Source: Microbacterium lushaniae
GTDB lineage: Bacteria; Actinomycetota; Actinomycetes; Actinomycetales; Microbacteriaceae
DNA: 64,000 nt
Direction: 5' to 3'
Assembly (NCBI RefSeq): GCF_008727775.1
Contig: NZ_CP044232.1
Span: 744,001 to 808,000, forward strand
The number at the start of each line of letters is the position of its first letter. Within the stretch, counting starts at the first letter, position 1. A program made the position numbers and the translations under genes. A model generated the notes under the pieces. It was not told the origin of the DNA. It was given only the letters and a program-made list of their open reading frames with translations, and made no database searches. Shown here in pieces: positions 8,218 to 16,998 of this stretch.

Positions 8218-8877
8218 CATCCGTTCCACCTCGGCGATCACGCGCGGATGCGCGAGGATGCGGAAGTGGCCGCCGGTCTCCAGCTGCACGTTGCGCCCGC
8301 CCGGAAGCTTGCTCCCTTCCGGGATGTGCGGGTCGAACAGCCCGTAGACCGACGTGATCCGCGCGTTCACTTCGAGCTGCTGCGCGAGCGCGACGATCGT
8401 GCGGTCGCGCGGGGAGAAGCTGCGCAGCGTCGGCGAGAGCATCATGCGCGCGTAGCGCGACCCGCCGAACGGGGTCGCCACCGCGACCATCCCGCGCACG
8501 CGGGAGCCGGCCTCGCCGATCATGACCTGCTTGCCGACGAGGCCGCCCTTGCTGTGGGCGACGAGCATCACGTCGGTCAGATCGTGATCGTCCAGATACC
8601 GCGTCACGTGCACGGCCATCTCGGTGACGGGCCGGCTGTTCCGGTGCAGCACGTCGACGATGTGGATCGGGTGCCCGCGCTCGTGCAGGGCGGAGGCGAG
8701 GGGCTGCAGGAATTTCCACGTCTCGTAGACGCCGGGCAGAAGCACCAGTGCCACCTCGGGTCCCGAGCGGAAAGTCGCGGGATCGGTGCGATTGAGGAAG
8801 GCGCGCGCCTGCCACGTCGCGGCGTAGGCGTAGTCGGCGACCCACCATGCCGCGTCGCGGGCGGCGCGCCTGATCAC
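8203..8877 (-). CDS. Alpha/beta hydrolase (lipase/PGAP1-like)
   Basis: A 224-residue serine hydrolase. The nucleophile elbow AHSKGG puts the catalytic Ser at about residue 109, and LLPGVYETW (about 47-55) supplies the oxyanion-hole segment. HIPEGSKLPGG and GGHF near the end contain candidate acid and His residues; the GGHF histidine is the likely triad base. The AHSKGG elbow is typical of lipase-class 2/PGAP1-like esterases. The GTG start at 8877 overlaps the stop of the upstream hydrolase as GTGA, so the two are translationally coupled. Substrate unknown, probably a carboxylic ester. Confidence 0.75.
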   Translation of the reverse strand: MIRRAARDAAWWVADYAYAATWQARAFLNRTDPATFRSGPEVALVLLPGVYETWKFLQPLASALHERGHPIHIVDVLHRNSRPVTEMAVHVTRYLDDHDLTDVMLVAHSKGGLVGKQVMIGEAGSRVRGMVAVATPFGGSRYARMMLSPTLRSFSPRDRTIVALAQQLEVNARITSVYGLFDPHIPEGSKLPGGRNVQLETGGHFRILAHPRVIAEVERMSAAA

Positions 8878-9644
8878 CGGTCGATACCCGCCACGGCGCC
8901 CGCGTAGGTCGTGATGGCGTCGGCGACGGCGCGGGGGCGGGAGAACTGCGCGACGTGGCGGCTGCCGGGGATGACGGCCAAGTCGCCGTGGCGGGCGCGG
9001 TCGCGCAGCATCCGGCACCACCGCATCCCGGCGATCGGATCGCGCTCTCCGCGGAGGACGAGCAGCGGCACGCGCAGGTCGGCCACGCGGTCCTCGATCG
9101 GGTAGGCGATCATGTGGCGCACCTGAGTCAGGTACCACGGGATGCCGCACCGCACGTAGTCGGTGAACACGATCGCGTTGGCCAGGGGCGGCTCGCCCAG
9201 GCAGTCCAGTGCGAGCGCGAGCGACTGCGCAGCCGCGGAGCGATGCTCGGAGTCGGAGACCGGCCCGATCACCACGGCGTGCGAGACCAGGTCGGGCCGT
9301 TGCGCCGCCAGCTCCACGACCCACTGCGCGCCCATCGAGTGGCCGACGAGGATGCACGGGCCCACCTCCAGCGCGGCGACGACGTCTGCCAGCGCGGCGG
9401 CCATGGTGGGGACGTCGACGTCGGTGCCCGGTTTGGGGAGGCCCCCGAATCCGGGCAGATCGACGCTGAACACCGCGTGGTCTCCGCCGAGCACGTCCTG
9501 CAGGCGCGAGAAGTAGCGGTGCGACATCCCGATGCCGTGCACGAGCACCACGGGCGGGCCGTGCGTCGCCTCCGCCGGTCTCGCGTGGACGTGGAAGGCG
9601 AGGCGGCCCTGATCCGCGCGCCAGGTCGTGCGCTCGGAGGTCAT
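8874..9644 (-). CDS. Alpha/beta hydrolase
   Basis: A 256-residue alpha/beta-hydrolase-fold enzyme with all landmarks in place: HG oxyanion motif in VLVHGIGM (36-37), nucleophile elbow GHSMG with Ser103, acid Asp202 in GERDP and base His230 in GSRHV. Family members include esterases, haloperoxidase-like and C-C bond hydrolases, so the name cannot be refined. It is the first gene of a two-hydrolase unit, overlapping the next gene by GTGA. Confidence 0.82.
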   Translation of the reverse strand: MTSERTTWRADQGRLAFHVHARPAEATHGPPVVLVHGIGMSHRYFSRLQDVLGGDHAVFSVDLPGFGGLPKPGTDVDVPTMAAALADVVAALEVGPCILVGHSMGAQWVVELAAQRPDLVSHAVVIGPVSDSEHRSAAAQSLALALDCLGEPPLANAIVFTDYVRCGIPWYLTQVRHMIAYPIEDRVADLRVPLLVLRGERDPIAGMRWCRMLRDRARHGDLAVIPGSRHVAQFSRPRAVADAITTYAGAVAGIDR

Positions 9645-9737
9645 CGGGTGCGGCGGAGGGTGTCGGGCATGGGGTCACGCTAGCCGTCAGGCCTGGATGA
9701 CTCCGCACCCTGGACGCGTGGACGCCGTGCCGCTATG

Positions 9738-9759
9738 GCGGCCGTCGCCGATCGGCCGC
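9738..9759 (-). terminator. Hairpin at the 3' end of the GntR gene
   Basis: A perfect 7-bp stem (GCGGCCG pairing with CGGCCGC, 8-base loop) ends at the first base of the GntR stop codon. It lies between the GntR gene and the downstream hydrolase pair, both on the minus strand. There is no T-tract, so termination strength is uncertain. Confidence 0.4.
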
Positions 9760-10517
9760 TACTTCGCGACCAGGGTGGTCTCGAAGCTGTACATGTCGGG
9801 CCGGTAGCAATGGTGCCCGAATTCCACGGCGCGGCCGGATGCGTCGTACGCGACCCGCTCCATCGTGAGCACGGGACCGCCCTTGTCGATGTCAAGGAGC
9901 TCGCCCTCGTCGCCGTGTGCACGCCGTGCGCCGATGCGCTGGTTGGCGACGCGGATGGTCACGCCGCGGGCGCGCAGGATCTGGTAGAGCCCCTTCGCCT
10001 CGAGCTGATCGGTCGTGATGTCGGCGAAGTCGGGCGGGAGGTAGTTGACCAGGACCGCGACGGGAACCCCGTCGGTGGAGCGCTGGCGGCGCAGGTAGAC
10101 GACGTCGGAGCCGGCGGGGACGCTGAGGGCGGCGGCGGTGGCGTCGTCGGCGGGCCGGGTGTCGTGCACGAGCACGCGCGTTCCCGGGGCGTGGTGGGAG
10201 TTCTGGAGGTCTTCGTAGAGGCTCGTCAGCTCCACCTGGCGGGTGACCTGGCCCTGCACCACCTGCGTGCCGATCCCGCGGCGGCGCACGAGGAGACCCT
10301 TGTCGACCAATTCCTCCATCGCGCGCCGGATGGTGGGACGGGACAGTCCGAGCCGCTGTGCGATCGCGATCTCGTTCTCCAGGCGCGCGCCGGGGGCGAT
10401 CTCGCCCGACCGGATGGCGCGCTCGATCGCCGAGGACACCTGGAAGTACAGCGGCATGGGGCCGGTACGGTCCAGCGTCGCCAAGAGATCATCCAACTGC
10501 ACCACGTCGCCGGCCAT
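9759..10517 (-). CDS. iolR: GntR/HutC-family regulator, likely repressor of the inositol genes
   Basis: A 252-residue regulator: N-terminal winged helix (about residues 20-90, with LGLSRPTIRRAMEELVDKGLL as the recognition region) and C-terminal UTRA ligand-binding domain (about 95-245). It is divergent from iolC at the head of the myo-inositol cluster, the same arrangement as the GntR-type IolR of Corynebacterium glutamicum, which represses iol genes until inositol or an intermediate is present. Candidate operators lie in the 167-base gap: an 18-bp palindrome and a TGTC-N2-GACA site. The symbol rests on position and domain type, not on a tested function. Confidence 0.75.
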   Translation of the reverse strand: MAGDVVQLDDLLATLDRTGPMPLYFQVSSAIERAIRSGEIAPGARLENEIAIAQRLGLSRPTIRRAMEELVDKGLLVRRRGIGTQVVQGQVTRQVELTSLYEDLQNSHHAPGTRVLVHDTRPADDATAAALSVPAGSDVVYLRRQRSTDGVPVAVLVNYLPPDFADITTDQLEAKGLYQILRARGVTIRVANQRIGARRAHGDEGELLDIDKGGPVLTMERVAYDASGRAVEFGHHCYRPDMYSFETTLVAK

Positions 10518-10556
10518 GCAGAGCCCCCATCCTCCGTCTATTGACGCGACAATCGT

Positions 10557-10574
10557 ACATGGAGGCCTCCATGT
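10557..10574. promoter_or_regulatory. 18-bp perfect palindrome in the iolR-iolC intergenic region
   Basis: ACATGGAGGCCTCCATGT is a perfect inverted repeat without spacer, 40 bases upstream of the GntR start and about 110 upstream of iolC. Its position fits an operator for the divergent GntR protein, perhaps for autoregulation. It does not match the motif repeated at the other iol promoters. Confidence 0.5.
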
Positions 10575-10592
10575 CCGTTCGCGGCATCCGGG

Positions 10593-10620
10593 TTGCGGAA
10601 ACCTCCCCTTGTGCTATTGT
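10593..10620 (+). promoter_or_regulatory. Candidate iolC promoter
   Basis: TTGCGG (10593-10598), a 16-base spacer and TATTGT (10615-10620) make a plausible sigma-70-type promoter 64 bases upstream of the iolC ATG. The -10 box overlaps the proposed regulatory site at 10616-10635, so a bound repressor would block it. Confidence 0.45.
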
Positions 10621-10635
10621 CAGGACAAATGTTCC
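10616..10635 (+). promoter_or_regulatory. Proposed iol regulon operator, copy 1 (iolC)
   Basis: ATTGTCAGGACAAATGTTCC contains the palindrome TTGTC-AG-GACAA (10617-10628). It matches three other sites in the window at 14-15 or more of 20 positions. The TGWC-N2-GACA core resembles what I recall of the C. glutamicum IolR motif. It overlaps the proposed iolC -10 box. Confidence 0.5.
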
Positions 10636-10684
10636 GACGATGCGGGCCCGGATCTTCCGTCCGCGGAGAGTTGTACAGCGGAGT

Positions 10685-11641
10685 ATGACCGAAACCCCTG
10701 ACCCCTTCGACGTGCTGGCCTTCGGGCGCCTCGGCGTCGACGTGTACCCGCTGCAGTCCGGCGTCGGGCTCGAAGATGTCGAGACCTTCGGCAAGTACCT
10801 GGGCGGCAGCGCAGCCAACGTCTCGGTCGCCTCGGCCCGGTACGGCCATCGCACGGCATTGGTCTCGGGCGTCGGCGACGATCCGTTCGGCCGTTATCTG
10901 CTGCGCGAGCTCGACCGCCTCGGCGTCGACAACCGGTATGTGCGGGTCGATCCGACGCTGCAGACGCCGGTGACCTTCTGCGAGATCTTCCCGCCCGACG
11001 ACTTCCCGCTCTACTTCTACCGCGAGCCCAAGGCGCCCGACCTCACGATCGAGGCGGACGACCTCGACCTGGCGGCCGTGCGGGCGGCGAAGATCCTGTG
11101 GTTCACCGCCACCGGCCTCACCCGGGAGCCCAGCCGCGCGGCGCACCTGGCCGCCCTGCAGGCGCGCACCGACGGCCGCACGATCTTCGACCTGGATTAC
11201 CGCCCGATGTTCTGGGCCGACCCCGCCGAAGCGCGCGCACACGTCTCGCGGGCTCTCGAGTACGCCACCGTCGCCGTCGGCAACCGGGAGGAGTGCGAGA
11301 TCGCCGTCGGCGAGACCGAACCCGAACGGGCGGCCGATGCCCTCCTCGACCGAGGTGTCGAGCTCGCGATCGTCAAGCAGGGCCCCAAGGGCGTGCTCGC
11401 CAAGACCCGGAGCGAGACGGTCGAGGTGCCGCCGTACCCCGTCGACGTGGTGAACGGCCTCGGCGCCGGCGACGCGTTCGGCGGCGCGCTGTGCCACGGA
11501 CTGCTCCAGGGATGGGACCTGGAGCGCGTGCTGCGTTTCGCCAACGTCGCCGGTGCCATCGTGGCATCCCGGCTGGAGTGCTCCACCGCCATGCCCACCC
11601 ACGACGAGGTCGTCGCCCTGATCGAGGGAGGAGAGCGCTGA
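10685..11641 (+). CDS. iolC: 5-dehydro-2-deoxygluconokinase
   Basis: A 318-residue PfkB-family sugar kinase. The substrate-binding GGSAANV lies at residues 40-46 and the anion-hole/catalytic GAGD at 260-263, with Asp263 as the base. It phosphorylates 5-dehydro-2-deoxy-D-gluconate (DKG) at C6 in myo-inositol catabolism. It is the first gene of the iol operon, directly followed by the Cgl0159-type gene whose ATG overlaps its stop by one base, exactly as in Corynebacterium. The ATG at 10685 is chosen because PfkB homology begins there; upstream in-frame codons cover the promoter. Confidence 0.9.
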   Translation: MTETPDPFDVLAFGRLGVDVYPLQSGVGLEDVETFGKYLGGSAANVSVASARYGHRTALVSGVGDDPFGRYLLRELDRLGVDNRYVRVDPTLQTPVTFCEIFPPDDFPLYFYREPKAPDLTIEADDLDLAAVRAAKILWFTATGLTREPSRAAHLAALQARTDGRTIFDLDYRPMFWADPAEARAHVSRALEYATVAVGNREECEIAVGETEPERAADALLDRGVELAIVKQGPKGVLAKTRSETVEVPPYPVDVVNGLGAGDAFGGALCHGLLQGWDLERVLRFANVAGAIVASRLECSTAMPTHDEVVALIEGGER

Positions 11642-12540
11642 TGGCTGCACAGTTCCTGGCACCCGAGGCGTTCGACCGGCTCCGCGACCTGCGCGCGTCG
11701 TCACCGCGCGCGGTGCGCGAGACGCTCACCAGCCGCCGCCGTCGCGATCTGCTGCGGGGGGACGGGCGGCTGTTCATCGTCGCCGCCGACCATCCCGCCC
11801 GCGGCGCCCTCGCGGTGGGGCGGAACCCCTTCGCCATGGCCGACCGCTACGACCTGCTCGACCGCCTCGCGACCGCCCTCAGCCGCCCGGGTGTGGACGG
11901 CGTGCTCGGCACCCCCGACATCATCGACGACCTGGCGGCCCTGGGCCTCCTCGACGACAAGATCATCGTCGGCTCGATGAACCGCGGGGGCCTGCGCGGA
12001 GCGTCGTTCGAGATGGACGACCGCATGACCGGGTACGACGTGCCGAGCATGGTCGAGGCCGGCATCGACGTCGCCAAGACCCTGATCCGCGTGAACCTCG
12101 ACGACGCCGGCACCGCCCCCACGCTCGCGGCGATGGCCGACGCGGTCACGCAGGCCGCCGCGGCGGAGCTGCCCATCATGCTCGAGCCGTTCCTGAGCCG
12201 GTGGGTGGACGGACGGATCGTGAACGACCTGTCCACCGACGCGGTCATCCTCTCCGTCGCGATCGCCTCGGGTCTGGGCGCATCCAGCGCGTACACGTGG
12301 ATGAAGCTGCCGGTCGTGGACGACATGGAGCGCGTCATGGCCGCCACGACCATGCCGACGCTCCTGCTCGGCGGCGACTCCGGCGTCGACCCCGACGAGA
12401 CCTTCGCCGCGTGGGAGGACGCGCTGAGCCTCCCCGGCGTCCGCGGCCTGACCGTCGGCCGCACCCTCCTCTATCCGCCCGACGGGAATGTCGCCGCCGC
12501 CGTCGACATCGCCGCCGGCCTCGTCCACCCCAGCCTCTGA
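11641..12540 (+). CDS. Cgl0159-type (beta/alpha)8 aldolase-like protein of the inositol cluster
   Basis: A 299-residue protein of the Cgl0159 family, a TIM-barrel group related to class I aldolases and often called deoxyribose-phosphate aldolase-like. Segments such as FIVAADHPARG, KTLIRVNLDD and YTWMKLP look like barrel strands; the Lys in the last is a candidate Schiff-base residue. In actinobacterial iol operons it sits between iolC and iolA, where Bacillus has the DKG-phosphate aldolase IolJ, so it probably cleaves 6-phospho-5-dehydro-2-deoxygluconate to malonate semialdehyde and dihydroxyacetone phosphate. That activity is inferred from position. Confidence 0.78.
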   Translation: MAAQFLAPEAFDRLRDLRASSPRAVRETLTSRRRRDLLRGDGRLFIVAADHPARGALAVGRNPFAMADRYDLLDRLATALSRPGVDGVLGTPDIIDDLAALGLLDDKIIVGSMNRGGLRGASFEMDDRMTGYDVPSMVEAGIDVAKTLIRVNLDDAGTAPTLAAMADAVTQAAAAELPIMLEPFLSRWVDGRIVNDLSTDAVILSVAIASGLGASSAYTWMKLPVVDDMERVMAATTMPTLLLGGDSGVDPDETFAAWEDALSLPGVRGLTVGRTLLYPPDGNVAAAVDIAAGLVHPSL

Positions 12541-12557
12541 CACCGAAGGAAGCGCTC

Positions 12558-14123
12558 ATGAGCACGACACAGACCGCCCCCGCCCGCGACGTGGAGTCCG
12601 CCGTCCGCGTCATCTCGCACTGGATCGACGGCGCCGAGCGTCGATCCACCTCCGGCCGCACCGCGCCGGTGTTCAACCCGGCCACCGGCGCCGTCCAGGC
12701 CGAGGTGGCCCTGGCCGACCAGGCCGAGATCGATGAGGCGCTCGCGTCGGCGCAGCGCGGATACCAGCTGTGGAGCGGATACTCCATCGCCAAGCGCCAG
12801 GCGGTCATGTTCGCGTTCCGGGAGCTGCTGAACGCCCGCAAGCAGGAGCTGGCCGAGATCATCACGGCCGAGCACGGCAAGGTCGTCTCCGACGCGATGG
12901 GCGAGATCCTGCGCGGTCAGGAGGTCGTGGAGCTGGCCACCGGGTTCCCGCATCTGATCAAGGGCGCCTTCAGCGAGAACGCCTCGACCGGTATCGACGT
13001 GTACTCCCTCAAGCAGCCGCTGGGCGTGGTGGGCATCATCAGCCCGTTCAACTTCCCCGCGATGGTGCCGATGTGGTTCTTCCCCGTCGCGATCGCCGCC
13101 GGCAACGCGGTGGTCCTCAAGCCCAGCGAGAAGGACCCGTCGGCGGCGCTGTGGCTGGCGAAGCTGTGGCAGGAGGCGGGTCTTCCCGACGGCGTGTTCA
13201 CGGTGCTGCAGGGCGACAAGCTCGCCGTCGACGGACTCCTGGAGAGCCCGGTCGTGCAGTCCATCTCGTTCGTCGGCTCGACGCCGATCGCGCAGTACAT
13301 CTACGAGACCGCCTCGAAGCACGGCAAGCGCGTGCAGGCACTGGGAGGTGCGAAGAACCACATGCTCGTCCTCCCCGACGCCGACCTCGACCTCGTCGCC
13401 GATCAGGCCGTCAACGCCGGTTACGGCGCGGCGGGGGAGCGGTGCATGGCCATCAGCGTCGTCCTCGCCGTGGAGCCGGTCGCCGACGACCTGATCGCGA
13501 AGATCAGCGAGCGGATCGCGAAGCTGCGGATCGGCAACGGTGCGGGCGTGGACGGAGTCGAGCCGGATATGGGACCGCTCATCACCGACGTGCACCGCGA
13601 CAAGGTGGCCACGTACGTCGACATCGCCGAGGCCGACGGCGCGAAGATCGTCGTGGACGGCCGGGGCTTGAGCGTCGAAGGCCACGAAGACGGCTTCTTC
13701 TTCGGCCCGACGCTCATCGACGACCTCCCGACCTCCTCGCGTGCGTACACCGAGGAGATCTTCGGACCGGTGCTGTCGGTCGTGCGCGTGCAGTCCTACG
13801 ACGAGGGCGTCGACCTCATCAACTCCGGCCAGTTCGGCAACGGCACGGCGATCTTCACCAACGACGGGGGAGCGGCCCGCCGGTTCCAGAACGAGGTGCA
13901 GGTGGGGATGATCGGCATCAACGTGCCGATCCCGGTGCCCGTGGCCTACCACTCCTTCGGCGGATGGAAGCAGTCGCTGTTCGGCGACGCGAAGGCGTAC
14001 GGCGTGCACGGGTTCGACTTCTTCACGCGGGAGAAGGCCATCACCGCCCGCTGGATCGACCCGGCCACCCGTCACGACACCGATCACGGCGGCATCAACC
14101 TCGGCTTCCCCCAGAACGACTGA
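12558..14123 (+). CDS. iolA: Methylmalonate/malonate-semialdehyde dehydrogenase (CoA-acylating)
   Basis: A 521-residue aldehyde dehydrogenase superfamily enzyme that converts malonate semialdehyde plus CoA and NAD+ to acetyl-CoA and CO2, the last step of the inositol pathway. The catalytic Cys is residue 296 in GAAGERCMAIS, the motif characteristic of MMSDH; SPFNFPAMVPMWFFP (162-176) is the conserved cofactor-binding stretch, and the Glu general base of ordinary ALDHs is absent as usual in this family (ALGGAKNH at 261-268). The ATG at 12558 follows CCGAAGGAAGCGC. It is 17 bases after the Cgl0159-type gene in one operon. Confidence 0.93.
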   Translation: MSTTQTAPARDVESAVRVISHWIDGAERRSTSGRTAPVFNPATGAVQAEVALADQAEIDEALASAQRGYQLWSGYSIAKRQAVMFAFRELLNARKQELAEIITAEHGKVVSDAMGEILRGQEVVELATGFPHLIKGAFSENASTGIDVYSLKQPLGVVGIISPFNFPAMVPMWFFPVAIAAGNAVVLKPSEKDPSAALWLAKLWQEAGLPDGVFTVLQGDKLAVDGLLESPVVQSISFVGSTPIAQYIYETASKHGKRVQALGGAKNHMLVLPDADLDLVADQAVNAGYGAAGERCMAISVVLAVEPVADDLIAKISERIAKLRIGNGAGVDGVEPDMGPLITDVHRDKVATYVDIAEADGAKIVVDGRGLSVEGHEDGFFFGPTLIDDLPTSSRAYTEEIFGPVLSVVRVQSYDEGVDLINSGQFGNGTAIFTNDGGAARRFQNEVQVGMIGINVPIPVPVAYHSFGGWKQSLFGDAKAYGVHGFDFFTREKAITARWIDPATRHDTDHGGINLGFPQND

Positions 14124-14137
14124 CACGAGAGCACGTC

Positions 14138-15052
14138 ATGAGCAGCACCGACCAGCGCTGGTTCCACCGCCGGGGCGCCCTCACGCAGGGCGACTGGGAA
14201 TCGGTCGTCGACGCGTCGACGCCCGATTGGCAGCACACCGGCATCCGCATCGCCGACCTCGCCGAGGGCGACACCGTCGCGCTGGACGAGCGCGGCGTCG
14301 AGCGGATCGTGGTGCCCCTCGCGGGGGAGTTCCGAGTGACCCACCGCCACCACCCCGGCGAGTGGGAGACGCGGCTGCACGGGCGGGCGTCGGTGTTCGC
14401 CGGCCCCACCGACGTGCTGTACCTGCCGACGGGGACGACCGCCGAGATCACCGGCACCGGACGGGTCGCCGTGGCCGAGGCGCCGACGGCGGAGGCGCGC
14501 CCGTGGCAGTACATCCCCGCCGAAGCGACCCCGGTCGAACTGCGCGGCGCGGGCGCGTCCAGCCGCCAGGTGCACAACTTCGGCACGCCCCAGGCCCTCG
14601 ACGCCGCGCGCCTCATCGTGTGCGAGGTCATCACCCCGGCGGAGAACTGGTCGTCCTACCCGCCGCACAAGCACGACGAGCACGTACCCGGCCACGAGTC
14701 TCGCCTGGAGGAGATCTACTACTTCGAGGCGGCGCCGGTGGCGGATGCGGCGGCCCCCGGCGATGCGGCGTTCGGGATGTTCAGCACGTACTCCTCCCCG
14801 GCGGGGGAGATCGACATCAACGCGATGGTGCGCTCGGGCGACATCGCGCTGGTGCCCTTCGGCTACCACGGCCCGGCCGTTGCCGCCCCGGGGTACGACC
14901 TCTACTACCTCAACGTGATGGCCGGCCCCGATCCCGAGCGGGAATGGCTGATCAGCGACGACCCGGCGCACGCGTGGGTGCGCGACACCTGGAACGGGCA
15001 GAAGATGGACCCCCGGCTGCCCCTCGGACACGACACGGAAGGCCAGCACTGA
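14138..15052 (+). CDS. iolB: 5-deoxy-glucuronate isomerase
   Basis: A 304-residue double-cupin enzyme that isomerises 5-deoxy-D-glucuronate to 5-dehydro-2-deoxy-D-gluconate. The C-terminal cupin carries likely metal ligands in PPHKHDE (His177, His179) and EEIYYF (Glu191/192), with a further His in PFGYHGP near 247. The N-terminal cupin (about residues 50-110) lacks a full ligand set. The length is normal for IolB. Its stop overlaps the iolD ATG by one base. It lies between iolA and iolD as in C. glutamicum. Confidence 0.92.
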   Translation: MSSTDQRWFHRRGALTQGDWESVVDASTPDWQHTGIRIADLAEGDTVALDERGVERIVVPLAGEFRVTHRHHPGEWETRLHGRASVFAGPTDVLYLPTGTTAEITGTGRVAVAEAPTAEARPWQYIPAEATPVELRGAGASSRQVHNFGTPQALDAARLIVCEVITPAENWSSYPPHKHDEHVPGHESRLEEIYYFEAAPVADAAAPGDAAFGMFSTYSSPAGEIDINAMVRSGDIALVPFGYHGPAVAAPGYDLYYLNVMAGPDPEREWLISDDPAHAWVRDTWNGQKMDPRLPLGHDTEGQH

Positions 15053-16965
15053 TGGCGGCGACGAAGCGGATGACGGTCAGCCAGGCGCTCGTGGAGTTCC
15101 TGGGTCACCAATGGACCGTCGACGGCGACATCCGCGAGCGCACGATCCCCGGCATGATCGGGATCTTCGGCCACGGCAACGTGGCCGGCATCGGCCAGGC
15201 CCTCAAGCAGGCCAACGTCGACCAGCCCGACCTCATGCCCTACTACCAGGCGCGCAACGAGCAGGCCATGGTGCATCAGGCCGTCGGGTACGCGCGCATG
15301 CACCGCCGTCGCGCGACGCTCGCCTCCGCGGCATCCGTGGGTCCCGGCGCGGCCAACATGCTCACCGCCGCGGCCCTGGCAACGACCAACCGCCTGCCCG
15401 CGCTGCTGCTTCCCAGCGACACGTTCGCCACGCGCGTGGCCGACCCGGTGCTCCAGCAGCTCGAGCAGCCGTGGGACATCGGACTCACCGTCAACGACGC
15501 GTTCCGGCCGCTGTCGCGGTTCTTCGATCGCGTGCAGCGCCCCGAGCAGCTGTACTCCATCGCGCTGGCCGCCATGCGCGTGCTGACCGACCCGGCCGAG
15601 ACCGGGGCGGTCACGATCGCCCTCCCCGAAGACGTCCAGGCCGAGGCGATCGACGTGCCCGTGGAGTTCCTGGCGGACCGGGAGTGGCACATCCGCCGCC
15701 CGCGTCCCGAGCGTGCGCCGCTGGCCCGCGCCGTCGCCGCGATCCGCGCCGCCCGCGCACCCTTCATCGTCGCCGGCGGCGGCGTGCTGTACTCCGGCGC
15801 CGAGGAGCAGCTCCGCGCGCTCGCCGAGGCCACCGGCATCCCGGTCGGCACGTCGCAGGCCGGCGGCGGCGCCCTCGCGTGGGACCACCCGCAGAACCTC
15901 GGCGGCGTCGGCGCGACCGGCACGCTCGCCGCCAACCGCCTGGCCGCCGAAGCGGATGTCGTGATCGGCATCGGCACGCGCTACAGCGACTTCACGACGG
16001 CCTCGCGCACGGCATTCCAGAACCCCGACGTCGTCTTCGTCAACATCAACGTGGCGAGCTTCGACGCGTACAAGCACGGCACGCAGCTGCCGGTCGTCGC
16101 CGACGCCCGCGAGGCGCTGACCGAGCTCGCCGAGGCGCTCGAGGGCTACGCCGTCCCGCCCGGGCACGCCGAGCGCATCGCGCGGGAGAAGGCGGGATGG
16201 GACGCGCTCGTCGACGAGGCGTTCGCCCCGAGCGGGAGCGCCCTGCCCGGCCAGCCCGAGATCATCGGCGCCGTGCAGTCCGCGAGCGCCCCGGAGGACG
16301 TCGTCGTGCAGGCGGCGGGGTCGCTCCCCGGCGACCTGCACAAGCTGTGGCGCGTGCGCGATCCGCTCGGCTACCACGTGGAGTATGCGTTCTCGTGCAT
16401 GGGGTACGAGATCGCCGGCGGTCTCGGCGCCAAGCGCGGCCTCCTGGCCGCCGGCGATGACCGCGACGTCATCGTCATGGTCGGCGACGGGTCGTACCTC
16501 ATGCTCAACACCGAGCTGGTCACCGCCGTGGCCGAGGGGATCAAGCTCATCGTCGTCCTCATCCAGAACCACGGCTACGCCTCGATCGGTCACCTCTCCG
16601 AGACGGTCGGCTCCGAGCGGTTCGGCACGCTGTACCGCGAGTACGACCCGGAGGCGAAGAACTTCCAGGGCGAGGACATCCTCCCCGTCGACCTGGCGAT
16701 GAACGCCCGCAGCTACGGCATGGACGTCATCGAGATCGAACCGGGCCCCGCGGCCATCGACGACCTCAAGGCCGCGATGGCGACGGCCAAGGCATCCGAG
16801 CGCGCGACCCTCATCCACATCAACAGCGACCCGCTCGTCTACGCCCCCGAGGGCGACGGCTGGTGGGACGTGCCGGTGGCCGAGGTCTCCACGCTCGAAT
16901 CCACCCGGCGCGCCCGCGACGAGTACCTCGCCCAGCAGGCCGCCCAGAAGCCCCTCCTCGGCTGA
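15052..16965 (+). CDS. iolD: 3D-(3,5/4)-trihydroxycyclohexane-1,2-dione hydrolase (ThDP-dependent)
   Basis: A 637-residue thiamine-diphosphate enzyme that opens the trihydroxycyclohexane-dione ring to 5-deoxy-D-glucuronate. The domain order is PYR (with catalytic Glu70 in ARNEQAMVH), a central TPP-enzyme M domain (about 210-340) and the PP domain with the ThDP/Mg motif GDGSYLM starting near residue 478 and ending in a QNHGY segment. It is translationally coupled to iolB and precedes iolE by 33 bases. Nothing is missing relative to family members. Confidence 0.93.
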   Translation: MAATKRMTVSQALVEFLGHQWTVDGDIRERTIPGMIGIFGHGNVAGIGQALKQANVDQPDLMPYYQARNEQAMVHQAVGYARMHRRRATLASAASVGPGAANMLTAAALATTNRLPALLLPSDTFATRVADPVLQQLEQPWDIGLTVNDAFRPLSRFFDRVQRPEQLYSIALAAMRVLTDPAETGAVTIALPEDVQAEAIDVPVEFLADREWHIRRPRPERAPLARAVAAIRAARAPFIVAGGGVLYSGAEEQLRALAEATGIPVGTSQAGGGALAWDHPQNLGGVGATGTLAANRLAAEADVVIGIGTRYSDFTTASRTAFQNPDVVFVNINVASFDAYKHGTQLPVVADAREALTELAEALEGYAVPPGHAERIAREKAGWDALVDEAFAPSGSALPGQPEIIGAVQSASAPEDVVVQAAGSLPGDLHKLWRVRDPLGYHVEYAFSCMGYEIAGGLGAKRGLLAAGDDRDVIVMVGDGSYLMLNTELVTAVAEGIKLIVVLIQNHGYASIGHLSETVGSERFGTLYREYDPEAKNFQGEDILPVDLAMNARSYGMDVIEIEPGPAAIDDLKAAMATAKASERATLIHINSDPLVYAPEGDGWWDVPVAEVSTLESTRRARDEYLAQQAAQKPLLG

Positions 16966-16998
16966 TCACCCCGACCACCCCTTCCACCGGAGAACACC

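Noticed and set aside
9955-10500. Several long open frames antisense to real genes across the window (for example opposite the iol operon and the transporter genes)
   Set aside because: High GC content makes stop codons rare in antisense frames; these translate to Arg/Ala/Gly/His-rich sequences without domains or ribosome sites.
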